Positions 55,308-62,746 of a DNA stretch of 64,000 bases are shown here, piece by piece. The position numbers and the translations under genes are program-made. Origin of the DNA: an uncultured Porphyromonas sp. (GTDB taxonomy: Bacteria; Bacteroidota; Bacteroidia; Bacteroidales; Porphyromonadaceae); assembly GCF_902489635.1 (NCBI RefSeq), contig NZ_CABUAN010000005.1, positions 1-64,000 on the forward strand, read 5' to 3'. Numbering within the stretch: the stretch's first letter is position 1; every line of letters starts with the position of its first letter. Below the pieces are notes generated by a model. It was not told where the DNA came from. It made no database searches and saw only the letters and a program-made list of their open reading frames with translations.

Positions 55308-55383
55308 ATAATCGCTCTGTCAGGAGCGACACATAGCGACAAGCAAGGCATATATGAGGTTACTATATATAGTGTGTCAGCCC
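55297..55383 (+). repeat. Tail-type repeat, copy A
   Basis: Shares with 57183-57280 the blocks TGACGCAT, ATCGCTCTGTCAGGAGC, ACTATATATA and GTGTCAGCCC. It lies between palindrome-array copies 5 and 6, and the join to copy 6 is immediate. Confidence 0.75.
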
Positions 55384-55690
55384 TAATCTCTAACCTCTAA
55401 TTCCTATTTACATATCTTTACGGGAAGATTGGTCCGATACCCTCCTTTCGCGAATATCCACGTGGAAAATCTCAAATCTCCACGTGGATATTTTTTATTT
55501 TCCACGTGGGCGTCATTCATTTCCTCCGAAGTTTCATTTGATTCCTCCGAAGAATTTTTTATTTCCTACCTGGGAAATAAAAATTCTCCACCTGGATATT
55601 TCGAAATATCCACGTGGAAATCACTTTTCTCCGACACGGTGCCGTTTCGATATATAGTCGGCTCTAAATTATTGTAACGAGTCGACGTCG
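55383..55690 (+). repeat. Palindrome-array element, copy 6
   Basis: Heptamers/leader 55383-55456. CCACGTGG at 55458, 55480 and 55502 (22-bp pitch). Core units at 55523 and 55544 (21-bp pitch). Right arm at 55566 (CTACCTGG), 55588 (CCACCTGG) and 55610 (22-bp pitch). It is closest in sequence to copy 3 at 26171. Confidence 0.9.
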
Positions 55691-55702
55691 AATTTTCCCA
55701 GC

Positions 55703-55735
55703 CAGGGATGACGCCTTATAATCGCTCTGTTAGGA
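55703..55735 (+). repeat. Tail-type repeat, partial copy C
   Basis: GGGATGACGC and ATCGCTCTGTTAGGA match the start of 55297-55383 and 57183-57280. It ends a few bases before the stop of the zinc-ribbon gene at 55741. Confidence 0.6.
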
Positions 55736-55740
55736 AAAAG

Positions 55741-56253
55741 TTATTCCGTTGGAGATATTTCAGCGTCAACTTCGACGTCCTCTGTACTGGGTTGAGAGTC
55801 AGGCAGTGCAGATGGAGAGATTTCTTCAACGGACGTATCCTCTTCTATTTTATTTGGAAGTACCTCTTCTCCACTTGGAAGTTCCTCTGCTTCACTTGGA
55901 AGCTCCTCTTCTTCACTTGGAAGTTCCTCTGCGTTACTACTTTCCGCTGCTTGTGAGTTACTCTCTGCTTTTCGCTTGTGGTTTACTGTTTTGCTTCCCT
56001 TTTGGTCACTTTTATGGGAGACGTTCTCAACAGCTGGGTTGATCTCTTCTTCATCATTATGAAAGCACGTACTAAATAGTCCACACAACAGAAAGGAAGC
56101 AAGGATACCCAGGAGTATATAGCGATTTCCCTTGGGGAACTTCCCTTTTATGTCGTTTTTCTTGGCCAAAGCACGACACCTTCCGCAACAGAAGCCATCG
56201 TCCCAAAGGTCGTCACCATCATATTCTTTTCCGCAATATCTACATTTACTCAT
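55741..56253 (-). CDS. Zinc-ribbon membrane protein with acidic repeat tail
   Basis: 170 residues, no recognised family. The N-terminus has two CxxC-type pairs (CRYCGKEY and CCGRCRAL), a probable zinc ribbon. One hydrophobic segment follows (about 45-63, YILLGILASFLLCGLFSTCF), then a Lys/Ser-rich stretch and an acidic tail with repeated ELPSEEE, ELPSEAE, ELPSGEE units encoded by 21-bp direct repeats. Likely a single-pass membrane protein with the zinc ribbon inside. AT-rich. It starts 28 bp after the gene at 56282, so the two form a small operon. Confidence 0.7.
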   Translation of the reverse strand: MSKCRYCGKEYDGDDLWDDGFCCGRCRALAKKNDIKGKFPKGNRYILLGILASFLLCGLFSTCFHNDEEEINPAVENVSHKSDQKGSKTVNHKRKAESNSQAAESSNAEELPSEEEELPSEAEELPSGEEVLPNKIEEDTSVEEISPSALPDSQPSTEDVEVDAEISPTE

Positions 56254-56281
56254 AATGTGCGCTGTTTATATGCTCTATACC

Positions 56282-57070
56282 TCATTCTCTAAGTATTCCC
56301 CTTAGGTTGCTTTTAAGGTCATCAAGAATAGCGTGATACCACATCCATGTGTCATCGCCACTGGATCTATCCGCAGGGTGATGGGTGCGGTATGCCAATT
56401 TCACTGACTCAATATTCAGCTTGGCGACATCTTTTATTGGCAACCCGGATAGCTGGATAGGGTTATCGCGTATAACGAAGTTTTCCGCGATATATCTATT
56501 GTACTTCTCGTCGACACCTGTAAGGAAAATGAGGACATCTGGTTTAAGAATTTCTATTTCGTCAGGGATGACACGAAAAAACTCTTGTTCCAATTGATGG
56601 GTAAAGCTATTCACAGATACACCTGTCCCATTACTACCCACAGCAGCAATCTTGGAGATGTTGTTCCAAAGAAATGCAGCTCTTTTAGTGGGAAACTCTT
56701 CGCGTAGAAACTCGGAAATGGAGCTCGTAAAACCATTAAAGCCGATATTGAAAAAAGAAGCTCTCACCGAAAAATAGATGTTGCCATCTACTTCCTTGTA
56801 ATTTTCGTTATAAAACTCTTGATACAGCTCCATGATGTCGGCAGGAATTGGACGTTTATCAGCAGGCAGTTCCCACCTATTCACCTCTTGCCCAAATATC
56901 ATGACTTTCAGATCGGCATCGGTATACCATTTCTCTGAATTTCCTTCGTCGTATTTATTTAGGCTCAACAAAAGAGGCGTGCGAATCGCAATCTCATGAG
57001 CTTTTAATGCTTCATTTAGTTTGAACCACTTCTCATCGTAAAGTAGCTCCAGTTGGTAGCTTAATCCCAT
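56282..57070 (-). CDS. Unassigned protein, possibly uracil-DNA-glycosylase fold
   Basis: 262 residues, AT-rich relative to the flanking housekeeping genes. I do not recognise it with confidence. Three features recall the UDG superfamily: a first strand with LKVMIFGQEVNRW (compare the GQDPYH/GxEPG active-site loop), a central strand EILKPDVLIFLTG, and a late YRTHHPAD (compare the HPSP loop). Its order and spacing fit that fold, but the active-site residues are not canonical, so activity is uncertain. It could be an inactive or re-purposed member. Co-transcribed with the zinc-ribbon gene downstream. Confidence 0.6.
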   Translation of the reverse strand: MGLSYQLELLYDEKWFKLNEALKAHEIAIRTPLLLSLNKYDEGNSEKWYTDADLKVMIFGQEVNRWELPADKRPIPADIMELYQEFYNENYKEVDGNIYFSVRASFFNIGFNGFTSSISEFLREEFPTKRAAFLWNNISKIAAVGSNGTGVSVNSFTHQLEQEFFRVIPDEIEILKPDVLIFLTGVDEKYNRYIAENFVIRDNPIQLSGLPIKDVAKLNIESVKLAYRTHHPADRSSGDDTWMWYHAILDDLKSNLRGILRE

Positions 57071-57182
57071 AGTTCGTTTGCATTAAACTTATAAGTCATC
57101 GAATAACGAGGCAAAGACTCTCGCCACGCGCTACAAATATATTGCTTTTATTTTAATCTGTAACGAAAAGGGCAGACCGCAC

Positions 57183-57280
57183 GGGATGACGCATCATCAT
57201 CGCTCTGTCAGGAGCTACAGATGACGACCAGCGAGGAGTAGGGAGGTAGATGAGTGCACTATATATAATGTGTCAGCCCC
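57183..57280 (+). repeat. Tail-type repeat, copy B
   Basis: Matches 55297-55383 in TGACGCAT, ATCGCTCTGTCAGGAGC, ACTATATATA and GTGTCAGCCCC, with a middle portion (GAGGTAGATGAG) shared with 54913-54969. Together with 54913 it brackets the accessory stretch holding the two AT-rich genes. The surrounding 57071-57302 spacer shows no gene. Confidence 0.75.
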
Positions 57281-57322
57281 GACCAAATTGTGACGCTAAC
57301 TAGTGACTAACAATCTATTTAG

Positions 57323-57330
57323 TACCTTTG
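57323..57330 (+). promoter_or_regulatory. Candidate -7 box for the GH73/LysM gene
   Basis: TACCTTTG. A start near 57337 lies downstream of the first possible ATG (57303 frame) but upstream of 57417, which supports the shorter start. No TTG at N19. Confidence 0.5.
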
Positions 57331-57416
57331 TAGTTCAAGTGGCTCTTACTGCTTTGCTTGCTCCGCAGGGCGAGGAGTCTCTGGTGCCTAGCTATACATC
57401 TCTAGAATTAAGTCTT

Positions 57417-58358
57417 ATGAAGCTCATTACCGATTCGTCACGGTCTCTGCTCTCGATAGCCTGTCTGCTCTTGCTCTGCACGACAGCGTGGGCGCAAGCG
57501 CCTATGAACCCGCGCTACCAGACCTACATACGTACCTATGCCGATGAGTGCATCCGCCAGATGAAGCGTCACAAGATCCCTGCGAGCATCACGATGGCGC
57601 AGGGACTGATCGAGACGGGGGCCGGATCTAGTCGCCTAGCGAGTGAGGGCAATAACCACTTCGGCATCAAGTGCCACCGAGCTTGGCAAGGACAGCGTAT
57701 CTATGCCGATGATGATCTCAAGGGGGAGTGCTTTCGCAAGTACCGCTCTGTGGGCGACTCCTACGAGGATCACTCCAACTTCCTCAAGCAGCCTCGTTAC
57801 CAAGTACTATACACCTACCCTATCACGGACTATCAGGCTTGGGCTAGGGGGTTACAGCAGTGTGGCTATGCGACGAACAAGGGCTACGCTAATATGCTCA
57901 TCAAGGTGATCGAGCAGTACGAGCTATACGAGCTGGATCGCGGACGCTATCCGCGCTGGATGTCAGGTCGCCCAGCACCAACCTATACGCCCTCTGACGA
58001 TGATCCCGAGATGAAGCTCACGCATGAGGGATACTTTAGCTATGGACTCCTATATGTCCTCGCCAACGAGGGTGACTCGCTTGAGTCGATAGCTCGTGAG
58101 ATGGGCATAAGTCTCAAGCGCTTAGCTGACTACAACGATATGCCGGTAGACTTCCCGATTCAGGCTGGCGATGTGATCTATCTGGAGCGCAAGAACAGGC
58201 GCGCCACGCCAAACTACCCCGATCATGTGGTGCAGGTGGGTGAGTCGATGCACGACATATCACAGCGCTACGGCATACGCCTCGCTCGTCTCTATCGTAT
58301 GAACCACCTAGACTACGACTACGTCCCCGAGGAGGGCGACGTACTCCGACTCCGCTAA
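57417..58358 (+). CDS. GH73 N-acetylglucosaminidase with two LysM domains
   Basis: 313 residues from ATG 57417. That start gives a clean signal peptide (LLSIACLLLLCTTAWAQ), and the -7 box lies between it and the upstream alternative. GH73 glucosaminidase domain (about 33-190): catalytic Glu66 in MAQGLIETGAGSSRLA, then NNHFGIKCH and YATNKGYANMLIKVIEQY (shortened). Two C-terminal LysM peptidoglycan-binding domains at about 205-255 (VLANEGDSLESIAREMG) and 263-312 (VVQVGESMHDISQRYGIR). Periplasmic peptidoglycan hydrolase, probably for cell separation. Followed by purM after a 54-bp heptamer spacer. Confidence 0.93.
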   Translation: MKLITDSSRSLLSIACLLLLCTTAWAQAPMNPRYQTYIRTYADECIRQMKRHKIPASITMAQGLIETGAGSSRLASEGNNHFGIKCHRAWQGQRIYADDDLKGECFRKYRSVGDSYEDHSNFLKQPRYQVLYTYPITDYQAWARGLQQCGYATNKGYANMLIKVIEQYELYELDRGRYPRWMSGRPAPTYTPSDDDPEMKLTHEGYFSYGLLYVLANEGDSLESIAREMGISLKRLADYNDMPVDFPIQAGDVIYLERKNRRATPNYPDHVVQVGESMHDISQRYGIRLARLYRMNHLDYDYVPEEGDVLRLR

Positions 58359-58360
58359 AG

Positions 58361-58412
58361 TCTAAAGTCTAATCTCTAACTTCTAAGGTCTAACTTCTAA
58401 TCTCTAAGGTCT
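58361..58412 (+). repeat. Heptamer tract abutting the purM start codon
   Basis: Seven in-register heptamers: TCTAAAG, TCTAATC, TCTAACT, TCTAAGG, TCTAACT, TCTAATC, TCTAAGG (58361-58409), then TCT and the purM ATG at 58413. The last unit supplies AAGG, 5 nt before the ATG, which could act as a weak ribosome-binding site. It fills nearly the whole GH73-purM spacer. Confidence 0.88.
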
Positions 58413-59573
58413 ATGAACCGATATATGCGCCGTGGCGTTTCTGCCGCAAAAGAAGATGTACACAAGGCTATTGCTCACATAGACAAGGGGCTATACCCGC
58501 AAGCCTTTTGCAAGATACTACCTGACATACTGGGTGGTGATCCCAACTATTGCAACATCATGCATGCCGATGGGGCTGGCACGAAGTCTTCGCTAGCTTA
58601 TATCTACTGGCGAGAGACGGGCGACCTCTCCGTGTGGCGAGGCATAGCTCAGGATGCGATCGTGATGAACCTCGACGACCTCCTCTGCGTGGGTGCCACC
58701 TCGGGCATGCTCCTCTCCTCGACCATCGGGCGCAACAAGCAGCTCATCCCTGGCGAAGTGATCGGAGCTGTCATCAATGGCACCGAAGAGATCTTAGCAC
58801 AGATGCGTGACCTAGGGGTGGAGATCTACCTCACAGGGGGCGAGACGGCTGACGTGGGCGACCTGGTCCGTACGATCATCGTAGACAGCACCGTGACCTG
58901 CCGTATGCGTCGGAGCGACATCATAGACAATGCGCACATCGCTGACGGAGATGTGATCGTCGGCTTTGCCTCCTATGGACAGGCAACCTACGAGGAGCGT
59001 TACAATGGCGGTATGGGGAGCAACGGGCTTACCTCTGCACGGCACGATATACTCTATCATGCACTCGCTGAGAAGTATCCCGAGAGCTACGACCCCGCTG
59101 TGCCTGATGACTTGGTTTACAGTGGTAGCCGAGAGCTACTCGCTGAGGTGCCAGGGACAGGGCTGACGGTCGGCGAACTGATCCTCTCCCCCACACGTAC
59201 CTACGCACCACTTGTGGCGAAGCTACTCAAAGAGATGCGCCCCGCCATACATGGACTAATCCACTGTACAGGAGGCGCACAGACGAAGGTGATGAACTTC
59301 GTCACCAACAAACATATTATCAAGGACCATCTCCTTCCGGTTCCTCCGCTCTTCCAGATGATTGCCGAGGAGAGTGGAGCTGACGCTGCGGAGCTGTACC
59401 AAGTCTTTAACATGGGGCATCGCCTAGAGGCTTACCTGCCCGCCGAGCAGGCTGAGGAGGCTATCGCTGTGGCGCGACACTTCAACATCGACGCGCAGAT
59501 CATCGGTCGTGTTGAGGCGGCCGACCAGAATCGCCTGACACTCGTTACGCCCTTTGGCACGGTGGAGCGATAG
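58413..59573 (+). CDS. purM: Phosphoribosylformylglycinamidine cyclo-ligase
   Basis: 386 residues. Closes the imidazole ring (FGAM to AIR) in purine synthesis, ATP-dependent, PurM/ThiH-fold kinase-like. Contains MHADGAGTKSSLAYIYW, the metal-binding VMNLDDLLCVGA, YLTGGETADVGDLV and HCTGGAQTKVMNF. Longer than the E. coli enzyme, as in other Bacteroidota. Its translation start is preceded by the heptamer tract. prfA follows after 54 bp. Confidence 0.93.
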   Translation: MNRYMRRGVSAAKEDVHKAIAHIDKGLYPQAFCKILPDILGGDPNYCNIMHADGAGTKSSLAYIYWRETGDLSVWRGIAQDAIVMNLDDLLCVGATSGMLLSSTIGRNKQLIPGEVIGAVINGTEEILAQMRDLGVEIYLTGGETADVGDLVRTIIVDSTVTCRMRRSDIIDNAHIADGDVIVGFASYGQATYEERYNGGMGSNGLTSARHDILYHALAEKYPESYDPAVPDDLVYSGSRELLAEVPGTGLTVGELILSPTRTYAPLVAKLLKEMRPAIHGLIHCTGGAQTKVMNFVTNKHIIKDHLLPVPPLFQMIAEESGADAAELYQVFNMGHRLEAYLPAEQAEEAIAVARHFNIDAQIIGRVEAADQNRLTLVTPFGTVER

Positions 59574-59627
59574 CCACGGTAGAGCGATAGCCTTTGACCC
59601 ACCCCTTACATCACTTAGCAGACCTAT

Positions 59628-60734
59628 ATGAACGATTTACTCAACCGCATAGAAGCTCTGGTGGCACGCCACGAGGAGCTAGAGACATTGATCACCGACC
59701 CTAGCGTCATTGCTGACGGCAGACGCTTTGCCACGCTCAGCAAGGAGTACACCCACCTGGGAGAGATCCTCAAAGCTGGCGGGCAGTACAAGCAGCTCCT
59801 GACACAACAGGAGGAGGCCGAGAGTACGCTCCAAGACGCCGACAGCGATGAAGAGCTAAAAGCGATGGCGCGCGAGTTACTCGCTGAGGCTAAGGAGGAG
59901 ATCCCTAAGATGGAGGAGGAGATCAAGCTGCTCCTCCTACCGAACGATCCAGAGGATGACAAGAACGCTATCGTCGAGCTACGCGCTGGCACGGGCGGTG
60001 ACGAGGCAGCACTCTTTGCGGGTGACCTCTTCCGTATGTACTCGCGCTACTGCGAGACGAAGGGGTGGAATGTCACCGTCAGCAGCTATACCGAGGGCGG
60101 CACGGGTGGCTACAAGGAGATCGTACTCAATGTTACAGGTACGGGCGTGTACGGTACGCTCAAGTATGAGAGTGGTGTGCATCGCGTGCAGCGCGTCCCC
60201 CAGACGGAGACGCAGGGACGTATCCACACCTCGGCAGCGACCGTGGCCGTATTGCCTGAGGCTGACAAGTTTGAGGTCAACATCAACGAGGGTGAGATCA
60301 AGTGGGATACCTTCCGCTCTAGTGGTGCTGGTGGGCAGAATGTCAACAAGGTGGAGTCAGGCGTTCGTCTCCACTATCCGTGGCGCAACCCCAATACGGG
60401 TGTCGTGGAGGATATAACGATCGAGTGTACCGAGACGCGTGACCAGCCGAAGAATAAGGAGCGTGCGCTGTCACGACTTCGCACTTTCATCTATGACAAG
60501 GAGCATCAGAAGTATATCGACGAGATAGCTTCACGTCGTAAGACGATGGTCTCGACGGGCGACCGCTCGGCTAAGATCCGCACCTACAACTTCCCGCAGG
60601 GTCGTGTCACCGATCACCGCATCGGTCTGACGGTGCACAACTTACCCGGCGTGCTCGGTGGCGACCTGCAGCCGATCATCGACGCACTCATCGTCGCTGA
60701 GAATACGGAGCGCCTCAAAGAGGCCACCCTCTGA
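59628..60734 (+). CDS. prfA: Peptide chain release factor 1
   Basis: 368 residues. Terminates translation at UAA and UAG. The PxT-type codon-recognition motif is PQT (191-193, in RVPQTETQGRIHTSA), and the catalytic GGQ is 235-237 (SGAGGQNVNKVESGVRLHY). The N-terminal coiled coil is intact. Follows purM by 54 bp and precedes pyrF by 106 bp. Confidence 0.97.
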   Translation: MNDLLNRIEALVARHEELETLITDPSVIADGRRFATLSKEYTHLGEILKAGGQYKQLLTQQEEAESTLQDADSDEELKAMARELLAEAKEEIPKMEEEIKLLLLPNDPEDDKNAIVELRAGTGGDEAALFAGDLFRMYSRYCETKGWNVTVSSYTEGGTGGYKEIVLNVTGTGVYGTLKYESGVHRVQRVPQTETQGRIHTSAATVAVLPEADKFEVNINEGEIKWDTFRSSGAGGQNVNKVESGVRLHYPWRNPNTGVVEDITIECTETRDQPKNKERALSRLRTFIYDKEHQKYIDEIASRRKTMVSTGDRSAKIRTYNFPQGRVTDHRIGLTVHNLPGVLGGDLQPIIDALIVAENTERLKEATL

Positions 60735-60840
60735 TTTTCACCCAAATGCTACTATGCTTTTGGATATCGATATGATACTTTTTCACTACCTTAGTAGACC
60801 GTATACGGTTACTCACTTCAAATAAACAGAAGACTATCTC

Positions 60841-61674
60841 ATGAATCGCGAGCAAATCATAGCACAAATACGAGCCAAGCGCAGCTACCTCTGCGTGGGT
60901 CTCGATCCAGATATACAGAAGTTGCCTCCGCACTTGCTGAAGGGGGATAATCCTATCCTAGATTTCAACAAAGCGATCATCGATGCCACAGCACAGTACG
61001 CTATCGCATTCAAGCTGAACTTGGCTTTTTATGAAACCCTTGGGGCTTTCGGCATGCAGGTCTTTGGCGATACGGTGGACTACATACGTCAGAATTATCC
61101 CGAGCAGCTGATCATCGCTGATGCTAAGCGTGGCGACATAGGCAATACGAGCAAGATGTATGCGCGTGCCTTCTACGAGAACTTTAAGGTCGATGCGCTC
61201 ACCGTGGCTCCCTACATGGGTAGCGACAGTGTGCTGCCTTTCCTAGAGTATAGCGACAAGTGGGTGATCCTACTCGCCTTGACGAGCAATCAGGGGGCGC
61301 AGGACTTTCAGATGCTCCATACGGGCGAGGAGACTTGTCTCTTCGAGCAGGTGCTCAAGACGGCTCTGAGCTGGGAGGGCGCGGACCATATCATGTTTGT
61401 CGTAGGTGCTACGCAGAGCAATCTGATGCAGCGTGTGCGGGCGGTGGCTCCAAATGCCTTCCTCCTCGTACCAGGCGTGGGTGCTCAGGGAGGTAGCCTA
61501 GAGGCGGTCGCAGAGCATGCGATGACGAGCGACTGCGGACTGATCGTCAATAGTTCGCGAGGCATCATCTATGCGGGCAATGACGAGCGCTTTGCCTCGG
61601 CTGCTGCGAAGGCAGCCTCTGACCTAGCACGCCAGATGGAGCAGACGCTCATAGACAAGGGTATCATAGACTAA
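60841..61674 (+). CDS. pyrF: Orotidine 5'-phosphate decarboxylase (type 2)
   Basis: 277 residues. Last step of UMP synthesis. The catalytic charged network is in IIADAKRGDIGN (Asp94, Lys96, Asp99). CVGLDPDIQKLP start, LLALTSNQGAQDFQ, and C-terminal NSSRGIIYAG phosphate-binding segment. The length and motif spacing fit the type 2 family. Follows prfA; 12 bp before lpxD. Confidence 0.96.
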   Translation: MNREQIIAQIRAKRSYLCVGLDPDIQKLPPHLLKGDNPILDFNKAIIDATAQYAIAFKLNLAFYETLGAFGMQVFGDTVDYIRQNYPEQLIIADAKRGDIGNTSKMYARAFYENFKVDALTVAPYMGSDSVLPFLEYSDKWVILLALTSNQGAQDFQMLHTGEETCLFEQVLKTALSWEGADHIMFVVGATQSNLMQRVRAVAPNAFLLVPGVGAQGGSLEAVAEHAMTSDCGLIVNSSRGIIYAGNDERFASAAAKAASDLARQMEQTLIDKGIID

Positions 61675-61686
61675 TATATAAGGTAG

Positions 61687-62715
61687 ATGTATACAGTTGC
61701 AGACATTGCCAAGCTAATCGGTGGTACGCTAGAGGGCGACAGCACAGCTCAGCTACAAGGCTTCGCAGGCATTGAGCAGGCGAAGGCGGGTGACTTGAGC
61801 TTTCTCGCCAATATGAAGTACGAGCCCTACCTCTACACGACACACGCCTCGGCGGTACTCGTCGACGAGAAGTTTACTCCGACACAGCCTTGCTCTACGA
61901 CTTTGATCCGTGTGGCAAACCCTTACGAGACGCTCTCACAGCTGATGCGACTCTACGTCTCTCAGCAGGAGCCTCACTGGACGGGCGTCCACCCGACAGC
62001 TATCGTAGACCCTTCGGTAGAGATCCCCAAAGAGTGCATCATCGGTCCGTACGTCTGCATCGAAGCGGATGTCAAGCTCGGCGAGCAGGTCATCATCTCG
62101 GCGCACTGCGTCATCGGGACCAACTGCTCTATCGGTGACCACACGACACTACATCCACGGGTCACGCTTTACTCAGATAGCATCATCGGCCATCATTGCC
62201 GCATCCATGCGGGTACGGTGATCGGTGCCGATGGCTTCGGCTTTGCCCCTACGGATCATGGCTATGACAAGATCCCGCAGATAGGACATGTGGAGATAGG
62301 AGACAACGTGGAGATAGGTGCTAATAGTTGCATCGATCGCGCTACGATGGGCGTGACGCGCATCGCTTCAGGGGTTAAGATCGACAACCTCGTACAGATC
62401 GCGCACAACTGCACCGTCGATGAGCACACGGTCATCGCTGCCCAGGCGGGACTAGCAGGCTCAGCACACATCAAGGAGTGGTGCCAGCTGGGCGGTCAAG
62501 TGGGTATAGCTGGTCACCTCACCGTGGGCGACCATTCGCAGCTCGGTGGCCAGACGGGCGTACTGGGCAATCTCCAGCCACACAGCGTCGTGATGGGTGC
62601 TCCCGCCATGCCTGTGGGTAAGGCGCTACGTGCCTTCGCCACGCTTCCTAAGCTCCCTGAGCTGATGCGTCGCGTAGACAAGCTCGAAGAGCAGGCCTCC
62701 GCAGAAACTAAATAG
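61687..62715 (+). CDS. lpxD: UDP-3-O-acyl-glucosamine N-acyltransferase
   Basis: 342 residues. Adds the second acyl chain in lipid A synthesis, using acyl-ACP. An N-terminal uridine-binding domain (about 1-95) is followed by a left-handed beta-helix of hexapeptide repeats (about 100-310; HPTAIVDPSVEIPKECIIGP, shortened), and a C-terminal helix. Catalytic His is His240 in VQIAHNCTV. Followed 31 bp later by the lpxC-fabZ fusion, the preceding lipid A step. Confidence 0.97.
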   Translation: MYTVADIAKLIGGTLEGDSTAQLQGFAGIEQAKAGDLSFLANMKYEPYLYTTHASAVLVDEKFTPTQPCSTTLIRVANPYETLSQLMRLYVSQQEPHWTGVHPTAIVDPSVEIPKECIIGPYVCIEADVKLGEQVIISAHCVIGTNCSIGDHTTLHPRVTLYSDSIIGHHCRIHAGTVIGADGFGFAPTDHGYDKIPQIGHVEIGDNVEIGANSCIDRATMGVTRIASGVKIDNLVQIAHNCTVDEHTVIAAQAGLAGSAHIKEWCQLGGQVGIAGHLTVGDHSQLGGQTGVLGNLQPHSVVMGAPAMPVGKALRAFATLPKLPELMRRVDKLEEQASAETK

Positions 62716-62746
62716 ACACATTTGTAAAAGCAGACACACTCACGTT

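Noticed and set aside
57303..57416. Upstream in-frame extension of the GH73/LysM protein
   Set aside because: The likely -7 box lies inside it, and the shorter start gives a normal signal peptide.
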